Shown here piece after piece: positions 26,094-34,163 of a DNA stretch of 64,000 nucleotides. The stretch comes from Nocardia asteroides (GTDB lineage: Bacteria; Actinomycetota; Actinomycetes; Mycobacteriales; Mycobacteriaceae). How positions within the stretch are numbered: position 1 is the stretch's first letter; the number at the start of each line of letters is the position of its first letter. Location: positions 4,516,001 through 4,580,000 of the forward strand of contig NZ_LR134352.1 of NCBI RefSeq assembly GCF_900637185.1. Direction: 5' to 3'. Position numbers and translations under genes: made by a program. Under the pieces are notes generated by a model, which worked only from the letters and a program-made list of their open reading frames with translations, was not told the origin of the DNA and made no database searches.

Positions 26094-27260
26094 TCAGGCC
26101 GGTGGGATGCGTGGTCCCCAGTAGTTGAGGTGAGCGGCCGAGTGGGCCAGCGCAGTGCGGGCGGGAATGATGTCCCAGATTCCGTATTTGTCGTGGGGGA
26201 AGTCGCGCAGGAAGTTGGTCAGGGCCACCGCGGTGGCGAACAGGCGGGCGGGATCGACCGGTCCCAGAATTCCCGAGTTCGCCCAGTCGACAAGGTGTTC
26301 GGCGATCCCGATGATCATGGCGACCGGGTCGGTGAGAGTGAATTCGGTGGCGATGTCGTAGGCCTGTTTCAAATAGGTGCCCGCGATGTCGGCGTTGCCG
26401 TAGATGTCGCCGGGCAGGCAGTAGTCGAACCAGTCGATGGGATGGGTCTCGGTGATGTTGTCACCCGAGATGCCCTGGAAAGCAAGGGAATTGCCGAGAT
26501 GGAAGGTGCGACCCAGCCCGCGGTGCGGTGAGGCGAGAGCGTGTACCCAGCGGCAGTCGCCGCGGCGGCTCTGCAGCGAACCGGACACGATCTCGCGACC
26601 GACCAGAGACACGACCGCCCCGCCCTGGCTGTAGCCGAGCAGGCCGAACGTCCCCTCGTGCGCGTTGATCAATCTGGTCAGTTCGGCGATACCCATGTCG
26701 CGGGAGGCGCGGTAGGACGGTCGGCCCAGTGCGTCGAGCAGGGCGTCGCCGCCGCCGGGGACGGGTCCGAAACTGGCGGGATAGTTCACGTATTCGATGT
26801 CGAACCATTGCGGGTCGAGGGCGTTGGTGATGCCGGTCAGCATGCCGATGGGGTCCGACGGGCTGATTCCGCCCGGGTTGGCGTTGGCGGCGGCGACGGC
26901 TTCCCACGTGCCGGGCACGCAGAACAACCTGTGCTTGGTGAGGGTCAGGTCGGGAATGATCAGGGTCTGCCCGACGGTGATCGTGTTCGGGTCCGCGAGC
27001 TTGTTGGCGGCCGCGATCAGCGGAAACCGCGCGCGGTCGCCGTAGAACCGCTCGGCCAGACCGGACAGTGTGTCACCGGCGACCACTGTGTGGGTGGCGG
27101 TGAGCCCGGGAATGACGAGCACCTGACCGACCCTGATCACGTTCGGGTCGGCGATCCGGTTCGCGACGGCGATCACCGGATACAGCGACGAGTCGCCGTA
27201 GAAGCGCCCGGCCAGCGCCGACAGGGTGTCACGTGCAGCAACCGTATAGCGGATAGCCAT
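26094..27260 (-). CDS. Two-LysM protein with lysin B-like mycolate esterase domain
   Basis: The 388-residue protein has two LysM repeats (about 4-50 and 57-103, each with DTLSxLAxRFYGD and VGQxLxIP) fused to an alpha/beta-hydrolase with nucleophile S211 in LLGYSQGG. The segment FCVPGTWEA, the YVNYPASFGPVP stretch and the DYCLPGDIY motif recall phage lysin B/cutinase-like enzymes that cleave mycolate from arabinogalactan. There is no signal peptide, as in phage lysins, so release or non-classical export is needed. It is a lone gene without other phage genes. Enzyme call is inference from motifs. Confidence 0.7.
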   Translation of the reverse strand: MAIRYTVAARDTLSALAGRFYGDSSLYPVIAVANRIADPNVIRVGQVLVIPGLTATHTVVAGDTLSGLAERFYGDRARFPLIAAANKLADPNTITVGQTLIIPDLTLTKHRLFCVPGTWEAVAAANANPGGISPSDPIGMLTGITNALDPQWFDIEYVNYPASFGPVPGGGDALLDALGRPSYRASRDMGIAELTRLINAHEGTFGLLGYSQGGAVVSLVGREIVSGSLQSRRGDCRWVHALASPHRGLGRTFHLGNSLAFQGISGDNITETHPIDWFDYCLPGDIYGNADIAGTYLKQAYDIATEFTLTDPVAMIIGIAEHLVDWANSGILGPVDPARLFATAVALTNFLRDFPHDKYGIWDIIPARTALAHSAAHLNYWGPRIPPA

Positions 27261-27623
27261 GATCGACCTCTCGTCCTCGGATCAGCATCGACGATTCCAT
27301 TACCAGGCAAAATCGTCCCGAGTGGTGGACTACTCGAAAATTGCGCCGATATCGACACCGTTGCGGCAGGACGGGCCGATGCGAGGCGAGATACTGCGGA
27401 AACCGGTCCAACAGGCACGCGTATACGTATGCCGATGCTCACCGAAACTTCGCTCGGCAGCTGGAATGGACGCACCTACGCCCGTATCGGCCTCGATGAC
27501 GATCTGTCGGATCCGATGGCCGTCGAGCAGATGTGGGTCCACTACTGCGACCACGCGTTTCCTTCGGTCGTGCCGAGAGCACCGTCAGTCGTTCCGCGAC
27601 AAGGTCGACCACGCCTGAGGCTT
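27261..27623. other. Intergenic stretch with a possible degraded ORF
   Basis: This 363-bp gap holds no sure gene. On the plus strand a frame from an ATG at 27429 (MPMLTETSLGSWNGRTYARI...) reads through the 3' end of the antisense TetR gene to 27812. Its first 45 codons look protein-like, the rest is an arginine-rich shadow, so it could be a decayed gene fragment. No ribosome site is evident. The stretch near 27290-27350 is less GC-rich and probably carries the promoter of the LysM gene. Confidence 0.25.
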
Positions 27624-28310
27624 TCACTCGCGATTGGCTCGCACCTCGATGGCGTCCATGAACAAGTCGAGCGCGATATCGAACTGGTCTTCCTCGTCCA
27701 CCTCGGACAGGTACGGCGCGACCGCGGCGATGTTGGGGTACTGGGCCGGGGGCAGGGCGAGATATTCGCGGCTCCAGGCGTCGCGGTCCCCGGCCATGGC
27801 TTCTGCGGGTAAGGCCATCAGCGTGGCTTCCATGGAGGCGTAGGCCAGCGCGATTTCGACCAGCGCCCGGTAGCACGATGCGGCTTCGCGGCCTTGCAGG
27901 CCCGCTTGCCGCAGGGCGCCGAGGACGATCTCGGCGCCCTCGAATTCTGATGCCCGGCGGGTGGTGCGACCGGAAACAACTACCGCGACCTGCGGATGCG
28001 CGTGGCAGGCGAGCCTCACACGCTGTGCCAGGCCTTTGAGCGTGGCTCGCCAGTCCTCGCTCACTTCGACTCCGGCGAGCGCTTCGGTCATCAGCCGATC
28101 CGCCAAGGCCAGCATCAGATCGTCCTTGCCGCGGAAGTGCCGCAAGACCGCGGTGTGGTCGACGCCGAGTTCTGTGCCGAGCCGCCGAAACGTGAGGGCA
28201 TCGGACCCGTCGGCCTCGATGATTCCCATCGCCACCTCGATGATCCGATCCGGGGTGAGACCGCCGCGTGGGGCGCGTTTCCGGATCGGGGCGGCAGGGC
28301 TGGTCGGCAT
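27624..28310 (-). CDS. TetR/AcrR-family regulator (TetR_C-type)
   Basis: The 228-residue protein has an N-terminal HTH (DRIIEVAMGIIEADG, then FRRLGTELGVDHTAVLRHFRGKDDL) and a C-terminal domain with the helical pattern of TetR_C proteins, including an acidic DEEDQFDIALDLFMDAI near the end. It is divergent from the serine hydrolase gene, and a short palindrome overlaps that gene's putative -35 box, so local repression is likely. Ligand unknown. Confidence 0.87.
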   Translation of the reverse strand: MPTSPAAPIRKRAPRGGLTPDRIIEVAMGIIEADGSDALTFRRLGTELGVDHTAVLRHFRGKDDLMLALADRLMTEALAGVEVSEDWRATLKGLAQRVRLACHAHPQVAVVVSGRTTRRASEFEGAEIVLGALRQAGLQGREAASCYRALVEIALAYASMEATLMALPAEAMAGDRDAWSREYLALPPAQYPNIAAVAPYLSEVDEEDQFDIALDLFMDAIEVRANRE

Positions 28311-28343
28311 CGCGTCAGCATACCCGCCATTTAATCACCACTG

Positions 28344-28372
28344 TTGACACCAATGGTGACAAATGGTTGCAT
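28344..28372 (+). promoter_or_regulatory. Promoter and overlapping operator for the serine hydrolase gene
   Basis: A consensus -35 TTGACA (28344-28349) is 17 bp from TTGCAT (28367-28372), a partial -10. The near-palindrome CACCAATGGTG at 28348-28358 overlaps the -35 and matches a second CACCA half-site at 28336-28340. This is a natural place for the divergent TetR to repress. Not tested. Confidence 0.5.
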
Positions 28373-28401
28373 TCTGGCCACCTCACAGGAACGGAGAACA
28401 C

Positions 28402-29583
28402 ATGTTCAAGCGAAGTCTGGTCGTCGCGATCTCGGCGGCGGCGGTGTTGTCGGCGCCGTGGGCGGCTCCCGCACAGGCCGAGGGCGCGTTGCCGTTGCCC
28501 CTGTTGCCGCACGTGCCCTTCTACTTCACCGACACCGCGGGTGCCTCCAACCGACCGGAGCCGCTGACGGCGCAGGGTCTCAAAGCGCTCGATGCCACCT
28601 ACGTCTACCAGGGCAAGACCCATACCGTCGCCGACTACCTGGAGCGGTCGTCGACCAGGGGATTCCTGGTCATGAAGGGCAACCAGATCCTCGACGAGCG
28701 CTACTTCGGCGGCTATTCGGCAACCAGCCGCTTCAACTCGTGGTCGGTCGGAAAGTCGATCACCTCTGCCGCGCTGGGAGTCGCGGTGTCGGAGGGGCGG
28801 ATCGCCTCGATCGACGACCCGGTCACCAAGTACGTCCCGGAGCTGACGAAAAGTGGCTACAACGGGGTGAGCATCCGCAACGTCTTGCAGATGTCGTCAG
28901 GCACCGCCTACGACGAAACCGACTACACCAACCCCACCAAGGGCTCGACCGCCACCACGATCCGCATGGTCGCCGGCACTTCGCTGATCGACCAGGCCAA
29001 GGAGATCAAGCGCGAGCGGCCCGCGGGAACGAAGTTCAACTACGACTCCATGGACACTTTCGTCCTGGGCTGGGTCGTGTCGAAGGCGACCGGCAAGTCG
29101 CTCTCGGACTATGTCGAGGACCGCATCTGGAAGCCGTCCGGTATGGAGACCTCGGCACTGATCGGCAAGGACTACACAGGCAGCACCATCGGCTACTGCT
29201 GCTACCACGCGACGGTCCGCGACTTCGCCCGGTTCGGCCTGCTGTATCTACGTGACGGCCAAGCCGGCGGCAAGCAGGTCGTGCCCGCGCAGTGGGTCAA
29301 GGACTCCACCCATGCCTCTGCACCGCACCTGCAGCCGGGCAGCCTGCGCCCCGACAAGCCCGAAAGCTCGGAGAACAACTATGGCTACGGCTACCAGTGG
29401 TGGCTGGGCGACGGCGACCGCGGCGACTACTCCGCGATCGGCATCCTCGGCCAGTTCATCTACGTCTCGCCCAGGGACGGCATCGTGATCGTCAAGAACA
29501 GCGAAGACCTCAACTCCGAGGCCACCATGGGCGAAGCCATCCACGCTTTCCGCGCCATCGCCGACGCTGCCGCCAAGCGATGA
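28402..29583 (+). CDS. Secreted serine hydrolase, class C beta-lactamase/NylB-like fold
   Basis: The 393-residue protein has a Sec signal (MFKRSLVVAISAAAVL, AxA near PAQAEG at 24-28). Catalytic S115-V-G-K118 and Y214 in KFNYDSMDT occupy nearly the same spacing as Ser112-Lys115-Tyr215 of 6-aminohexanoate-dimer hydrolase NylB. A late YGYGYQWWLGD and IGILGQFIYVSP complete the fold. It hydrolyses an amide or ester in the envelope; true beta-lactamase activity is not implied. The ATG at 28402 follows CGGAGA. Divergent TetR gene is the probable regulator. Confidence 0.85.
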   Translation: MFKRSLVVAISAAAVLSAPWAAPAQAEGALPLPLLPHVPFYFTDTAGASNRPEPLTAQGLKALDATYVYQGKTHTVADYLERSSTRGFLVMKGNQILDERYFGGYSATSRFNSWSVGKSITSAALGVAVSEGRIASIDDPVTKYVPELTKSGYNGVSIRNVLQMSSGTAYDETDYTNPTKGSTATTIRMVAGTSLIDQAKEIKRERPAGTKFNYDSMDTFVLGWVVSKATGKSLSDYVEDRIWKPSGMETSALIGKDYTGSTIGYCCYHATVRDFARFGLLYLRDGQAGGKQVVPAQWVKDSTHASAPHLQPGSLRPDKPESSENNYGYGYQWWLGDGDRGDYSAIGILGQFIYVSPRDGIVIVKNSEDLNSEATMGEAIHAFRAIADAAAKR

Positions 29584-29600
29584 CCTCGATCCGATGACAA

Positions 29601-29638
29601 CACGTCCGGTCCCGCACCGGAGCCCGGGACCGGACGTG
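29601..29638 (+). terminator. Strong hairpin after the serine hydrolase gene
   Basis: CACGTCCGGTCCCG (29601-29614) pairs perfectly with CGGGACCGGACGTG (29625-29638) around a ten-base loop, 18 bp after the stop codon. There is no U-run, as often in high-GC actinobacteria, but the 14-bp stem and place fit a terminator. Confidence 0.65.
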
Positions 29639-29691
29639 GCCCTCAACTGGAGATCTGATGCTGACAATCCGCGGCAATCCCCGAGGCTCAG

Positions 29692-30288
29692 TTGAACGCC
29701 ATTCGCCGATGTCTGGACGCCGAATGCGGGTTTCCGGTGCCGGCGCTACTTGGTCCGAGCTACGGCACCATCCTGATTCCCGGCTCGTCTGTCTTGGCTC
29801 GCCGAATCTATGAGCTGCCCAGGCTGCTGTCAGCCGCGGTGCGGCAGGAGACCACAACTGTCGCCGTCGAATCCGCGACGGACTCCATCGCCGAGGCCGC
29901 CGGCACGGCCCACGAACTTCTCGACCTCGCGATCCGCCTCCGCAAGGAGCCCCGGCTCTACGTCTTGGGTGAGCTGGCTCTGGAGTATCAGCTCACCCGC
30001 CCCGGGCCCGGACGTGATCAGTTGGTCTCGCTGCTGGAACCTCTCGAGGAGCATCCCGAGCTGATCCGCACCCTGGCGGCGATGATCCGCCAGAGCTTCG
30101 ATCGCAAACGCAGTGCTAGGCGGCTGTGCGTTCATCCCAACACCATCGACTATCGGATGCGTCGGATCTCGGCTCTGACCGGTCTGCCCGTCGCTCACGC
30201 CTCGCAGTGGCGATTGTTCGCCGCCTACACCGCCCGGGCTTTCGTCCGAGCCGAACGCGCTCACCATCTCGGCGCCGAAACACGCTGA
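29692..30288 (+). pseudogene. N-terminally truncated PucR-like regulator
   Basis: The 198-codon frame from a TTG matches only the second half of nocardial PucR-type regulators (about 400 residues): the end of the GGDEF-like middle domain (VPALLGPSYGTILIPG) and the C-terminal HTH_30 (LALEYQLTRPGPGRDQL, RRLCVHPNTIDYRMRRISALTG). The frame is open only to a TGA at 29662, and the space up to the hairpin cannot hold the missing 200 residues. No ribosome site precedes the TTG. It is probably a remnant, though a short DNA-binding product is possible. Confidence 0.65.
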
Positions 30289-30388
30289 CCTCCCGGGCTG
30301 TAGCCCTCGGTACACGGTATGACCTCGGATCGTTTGCCCGCACCCGCGGAAGGCGAATGGGAACAACGCGGTCGCCCTGGGAGGCCGA

Positions 30389-30844
30389 TCAGGTGTTCCG
30401 TCGGACCGTTGTCGAGTTGACATCGACGCGGTCACCGTGAAGGTTGGTCGGGCGCAGCTGGGCCAGCGAGTGGCCGTTCCGGTCTACCAGTGCAGAGTGC
30501 GCTTCGCCGTCGGCGAAGGTGTTCCGTTCGCCCCACTGACGCATGGCCACGATGACCGTGAAAAGGTCTCTGCCCGCTTCGGTGAGTACGTAGATCTGCC
30601 GGCGTCCGGATATCGCCGTCTCTCGCCCGAGGATGCCGTGATCGACGAGGCGGCGAAGCCGGTCGGTGAGGATGTTGCGCGCGACCCCGGTGCGATGCTG
30701 GAAGTCGGTGAAAGACCGCGCACCGTCCATCGCGTCGCGAATGATCAGCAGGCTCCACCGGTCTCCGACCAGGTCGAGTGCGCGCGCCACTGGACATGCG
30801 GGGTCGGTCCATGTCACGTCGCCGGAACGCACGGCTGGTTTCAT
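30389..30844 (-). CDS. HxlR-family winged-helix regulator
   Basis: The 151-residue protein has the HxlR signature: CPVARALDLVGDRWSLLIIRDAM, FTDFQHRTGVARNILTDRLRRLVDHGIL and YVLTEAGRDLF. The ATG at 30844 is preceded by GGGAG. Longer frames to 30892 are possible but would run through the intergenic dyad. It is divergent from an MFS transporter and shares with it a perfect 8-bp inverted repeat, so it most likely controls the transporter. Several HxlR proteins sense aldehydes or quinones. Confidence 0.87.
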   Translation of the reverse strand: MKPAVRSGDVTWTDPACPVARALDLVGDRWSLLIIRDAMDGARSFTDFQHRTGVARNILTDRLRRLVDHGILGRETAISGRRQIYVLTEAGRDLFTVIVAMRQWGERNTFADGEAHSALVDRNGHSLAQLRPTNLHGDRVDVNSTTVRRNT

Positions 30845-30888
30845 CACGGCTCCCGATAAGTTGCGGATTGAAACCATTCTGCCATACT

Positions 30889-30917
30889 CCAATCAGTTGC
30901 AAATTGCTACTGATTGG
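30889..30917. promoter_or_regulatory. Probable HxlR operator
   Basis: CCAATCAG (30889-30896) and CTGATTGG (30910-30917) form a perfect inverted repeat with a 13-bp AT-rich spacer containing TTGCAAATTGC. It lies between HxlR and the MFS gene and touches the transporter ribosome site, so bound protein would block expression. Inference from symmetry and place. Confidence 0.65.
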
Positions 30918-30924
30918 AGAAGGT

Positions 30925-32136
30925 GTGGGACCCTCGCATGGCCGAAGGACGCTGCTCGCGATGGTCTGCGCGGTCGCCGTCGCGACGATGTACGTTGCCC
31001 AGCCCGTGCTCGCGCAGATGGGGCGAGACCTGGGAGTGCCCGAGTCCGACCTGGGCTGGATCGTCGCTGCGGGACAGCTCGGCTACCTGGCCGGCCTGGC
31101 TGTCCTCGTCCCCCTGGGAGACATGCTGGACCGGCGCACGCTCATCGGCGGCCAGCTCCTCCTCGCCGCCGTCGGCATGCTGGTGGCGGCCCTCGCCCCT
31201 GGTCCGTGGATACTGCTCACCGGCCTTGCGGTGACCGGCCTGTTCGCCGTCGTCGTGCAGACCACCGTCGCGTTCGCCGCCGACCTGTCGGCGCCGGCGG
31301 AGCGGGGCCGCACGCTCGGAATCGTCACCTCCGGCGTCATCATCGGAATCCTGGGGGCTCGCGTCCTGGCCGGCATCCTCGCCGGACTGTGGGGATGGCG
31401 CAGCGTCTACACCACGCTCACGCTGCTGCTCGTCATGCTCGCGCTCGTCGTCCTGAAGCTGCTGCCGGCAGACCACCGGTCGAATCGCCGGACCTACGGC
31501 GACGTGATGAAGTCGCTCGGGCAGCTCTGTCGCGAGCCGCTGTTCATCTCGCGGGGCCTGGTCGCGTTCTTCCTCTTCGCTTCGTTCGGCACGCTCTGGA
31601 GCGGACTCGCCCTACCGCTCGCGGCCGAACCGTGGCAGCTGAGCACGACCCAGATCGGCATGTTCGGAATCGCCGGGCTCACTGGTGCACTCGGGGCAGC
31701 ACGGGCAGGTCGATGGGCGGACGCAGGCAGAGCCGACGCGGTGACCGGTGGCGCACTCGCATTGCTGACACTGTCCTGGATCGCATCCGGGCAGGCGAGC
31801 TGGTCACTCTGGCTGGTGATCGTCGGTGTCGTCGTCCTGGACTTCGCAGTCCAGGCCACCCACGTCAGCAACCAGAGTCTTCTCACCGACGCCTACTCGG
31901 ACCGGACCAGCAGCGCCATCGGCGGCTACATGATCTTCTACTCGCTCGGCTCCGCCCTCGGCGCGACCACCACCACCGCGGTGTACTCCGCTACAGGGTG
32001 GACGGGATCTGCCGTTCTGGGCGCCGGCTTCTCGCTCTGCGCACTACTCACCTGGGCACTCAGCCGGCGCACGGTCACGAGAACGCGACATGACGTCGCC
32101 GATCAGAGATCAGTCCTGTCAGCGCCTACGAAGTAG
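30925..32136 (+). CDS. MFS transporter, 12-helix
   Basis: The 403-residue protein has twelve hydrophobic segments and the MFS motif A region in PLGDMLDRRTLIGGQ, with AFAADLSAPAERGRTLGIVTSGVIIGILGARVLAG-type motif C in helix 5 and a second GRWADAGRADAV. The GTG at 30925 follows GGAGAAG; an internal ATG at 30961 is the alternative. It resembles DHA1 sugar/drug exporters. The divergent HxlR gene and shared dyad suggest substrate-induced export. Substrate unknown. Confidence 0.85.
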   Translation: MGPSHGRRTLLAMVCAVAVATMYVAQPVLAQMGRDLGVPESDLGWIVAAGQLGYLAGLAVLVPLGDMLDRRTLIGGQLLLAAVGMLVAALAPGPWILLTGLAVTGLFAVVVQTTVAFAADLSAPAERGRTLGIVTSGVIIGILGARVLAGILAGLWGWRSVYTTLTLLLVMLALVVLKLLPADHRSNRRTYGDVMKSLGQLCREPLFISRGLVAFFLFASFGTLWSGLALPLAAEPWQLSTTQIGMFGIAGLTGALGAARAGRWADAGRADAVTGGALALLTLSWIASGQASWSLWLVIVGVVVLDFAVQATHVSNQSLLTDAYSDRTSSAIGGYMIFYSLGSALGATTTTAVYSATGWTGSAVLGAGFSLCALLTWALSRRTVTRTRHDVADQRSVLSAPTK

Positions 32137-32530
32137 CGAAGACGATCCACCAGAGCATTCCAGGTTTGGGCGAAGTAGCCGCAAAGCGACAGCTCCTTGC
32201 GAACGCACGGCCGTGGTCGTGCCGGCCTCGACTGCGACGGGATCCCGCGTCGTTCTCCGGCGTCGACGGCGGTGCGGTTGCGGCATCGTCAAGCGCGGGG
32301 CCCGCGCTCGTGTAACCCGAGGCGGGCGAGCAGTCTCGTCTGCGAGCAGAGCCAGGGTCCGGGGCGCTCTCCGGATCAGCGCACAGTCACGCAGCATCCA
32401 GGTGGCGGACGAGGTCGACCGACGGGCCAGTACGACGAGAGCACTCGACTGCATGGTGCGCTGTCATCCTCCGGCGCCCTGCGCAGTTTCGTCAAAACCC
32501 AATGTGCTGGGGCAATTCGGCCCTGGGCCA
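32137..32530. other. Gap with no recognisable gene
   Basis: Frames here give only arginine-rich or serine-rich shadow peptides on both strands. The region separates two genes whose stops converge. I see no tRNA, clear hairpin with U-run, or repeat. It may be a decayed gene or just spacer. Confidence 0.4.
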
Positions 32531-33019
32531 CTATTCCATTGCGTCGACGCCTCTTCCCAGCGCGAGGGCAACGGCTTCGGTCGGCGTGGCGGCGACTGCG
32601 CCGAGGTCGACGGGCTCGCCGTCTCGGAAGACTTCCCAGCCGCCCAGCTGGACGACCGGAATTCCACCGCGCCGATTCGCGAGGGCGAGCTCGGACAGCG
32701 TCCCCGGCGAGCCCCCGATGACGATGACGCCGTCGACCGACTCGACGATGATCGAATTCCTTGCCTCGCCCATCCCCGTCCAGATCACCACCGAAAGTCC
32801 ATCGCATATCGCGTCGCGGTCGGTGTCCGGCCGGATCCCGACCACGAGACCACCTGCGGCAGAGGCTCCGCGAGCCACCGCCGCCATCACGCCGCGGCCA
32901 CCACCGCACACGACGGTGACACCCGCCTCCGCGAGGAGCCGACCGACTTCCTCGGCTCGCTCGGCGTCGATGTCTCTGCAATCGCGCGGTCCGCAGACCG
33001 CTATCTGCCTCGCGACCAC
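32531..33019 (-). CDS. SLOG-domain protein, TIGR00725-like (LOG/lysine decarboxylase-like fold)
   Basis: From the GTG at 33019, which has GGAGGA upstream, the product is 162 residues, the usual length of the TIGR00725 group. Features are a Rossmann start QIAVCGPRDC, then VTVVCGGGRGVMAAVARGA and GVIVIGGSPGTLSELALA. The last is a variant of the PGGxGTxxE motif of cytokinin-activating LOG enzymes; the conserved glutamate is kept. It may bind a nucleotide or act as a phosphoribohydrolase. Longer frames upstream run into repeat-like DNA and are not convincing. Confidence 0.75.
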   Translation of the reverse strand: MVARQIAVCGPRDCRDIDAERAEEVGRLLAEAGVTVVCGGGRGVMAAVARGASAAGGLVVGIRPDTDRDAICDGLSVVIWTGMGEARNSIIVESVDGVIVIGGSPGTLSELALANRRGGIPVVQLGGWEVFRDGEPVDLGAVAATPTEAVALALGRGVDAME

Positions 33020-33594
33020 CCTCGTATCCTCCGCCCTGGCGCCTGAGACATCTCTCGGCCGGGTCTGCCTCACACACTGTGGATCCGAACTCGATGTCAT
33101 ACCGATACAGCGAAAGTCGTTGGAACCGAGCATATTCTGGCAGACCGCCGGTCCATCTCCGCGAAGACATACCCATCGACCCCCGCATGCCGCATGCCGC
33201 ATGCGGCAATCTACATCCGACCGCATCTCAGGCACACTCACAGCGCGCGAAGCAGTACAGGTGGACCGGTCAGCCGAGCTGGAGAGTCCGCCAACAGCTC
33301 ACCAGCGCCGTCCACCGAGAGCTCGACCGCTGCCGCGAAGCCGTCGACACCGGCGCCAGAGATGCCAGCTAGACCAGGATCGAGCCGAGCCCGGCGCAAC
33401 CGTCGCGTGTTTGTCTGCCTACGTAGGCCGATAAACACGCTTCGCCCCTGGAGCCTTCGCCGAGCCGATGGAAGCACTCGGCGGCATCGCCGGAGACCGC
33501 TCCGACGATCATCGTCAACTCCGACAAAACACCAGGTCAACTAGGCGATTTGGATTCCGACACCACGTCGGATAATCTTTTGGCACACCAGCAA
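33020..33594. other. Gene-poor region with short tandem repeat
   Basis: No convincing coding frame is present. Three direct copies of CGCATGC run from 33184 to 33204, the last merging into a perfect 12-bp palindrome GCCGCATGCGGC at 33196-33207. The last 50 bases hold the tRNA promoter: GATAAT at 33571-33576 is 18 bp before the tRNA, with a weak TTGGAT at 33550. The stretch may mark old insertion or deletion beside the tRNA. Confidence 0.4.
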
Positions 33595-33679
33595 GTCCGG
33601 GTGGCGGAATGGCAGACGCGCTAGCTTGAGGTGCTAGTGCCCGTATTAGGGCGTGGGGGTTCAAGTCCCCCTCCGGACA
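33595..33679 (+). tRNA. tRNA-Leu (anticodon GAG)
   Basis: The 85-base molecule has a perfect class II cloverleaf: acceptor GTCCGGG/TCCGGAC, anticodon stem CTAGC/GCTAG around the seven-base loop TTGAGGT with anticodon GAG at 33628-33630, a long variable arm (TGCCCGTATTAGGGCG), and T arm GGGGG-TTCAAGT-CCCCC. CCA is not encoded. GAG reads CUC and CUU leucine codons. Confidence 0.97.
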
Positions 33680-33693
33680 CAGATAGTACCCAC

Positions 33694-33730
33694 ACGGGTG
33701 GTACCGCTTCGGCGGGACCACCCGTTTTTC
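33694..33730 (+). terminator. tRNA-Leu intrinsic terminator with UUCG loop
   Basis: ACGGGTGGT (33694-33702) pairs with ACCACCCGT (33717-33725), and an inner CCGC-TTCG-GCGG hairpin closes the stem; TTTTTC follows. A UUCG tetraloop plus U-run makes this the clearest intrinsic terminator in the window. Confidence 0.92.
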
Positions 33731-34163
33731 GTTTCTCTAGGCGAGCTCGAGGCAAGCTGGCGGTGGCCGCTGTCCTATCGCCGGCGTCGGCACAGCGGAA
33801 GATACAGAGGCCGCTGTGTGCCCCCTCGGTGGCACGGCTGGCGGGCTGCGTGGCCGTTGGAGGTCGCGGAGATGAGTCGGCGGCGTTTTGGGCGTGGCTG
33901 TGGGTGATCGAGTGCGCCGAATAGGCACGGGGCACCCGGGTAATGCTCGGAGGATTTGGCGGTGCTGGGGACCGGCTAGGGCTGCCCCTCACTGCTTTAC
34001 GTTCGTGAGGCGCGCGGCTCATATACCGATGGCCTCGAACGAGGCCGGCGGGTGCCCCGGTCGATATCAAGTGTCCTGACGTGACGGCGCGGTCAGAGGT
34101 AGCCGCAGGTTCGCCGCCTCGGCCGAGTAGAAACACGGCCGCGCAGGGCGGCCGCCCGAAGGG
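33731..34163. other. Intergenic region downstream of tRNA-Leu
   Basis: No gene is supported. A minus-strand frame through the tRNA ends in GGGLEPPRPNTGTSTSS-type sequence, which is simply the antisense of the tRNA. The convergent GT87 gene ends at 34164. I see no att-like repeat of the tRNA 3' end. Confidence 0.5.

Noticed and set aside
26541..27812. 423-codon plus-strand frame through the LysM gene
   Set aside because: It is antisense to the LysM/lysin B gene for most of its length. Only the piece after 27429 could be real and is listed with low confidence.
28402..29583. Serine hydrolase as a true beta-lactamase
   Set aside because: SxxK and Tyr fit the class C fold, but the spacing and N-terminal region are closer to NylB-like amidases/esterases; resistance cannot be claimed from sequence.
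32119..32454. Minus-strand 111-codon frame in the gap after the MFS gene
   Set aside because: Long runs of arginine, no ribosome site and no recognisable domain; treated as spacer.
33184..33207. CGCATGC triplet as a CRISPR-like array
   Set aside because: Only three seven-base units with no spacers and no cas genes. No CRISPR array was seen anywhere in the window.
33621..34136. Minus-strand frame of 171 codons ending in a GGGLEPPRPNTGTS-type sequence
   Set aside because: It runs antisense through tRNA-Leu, and this peptide end is a well-known artefact of translating tRNA genes.
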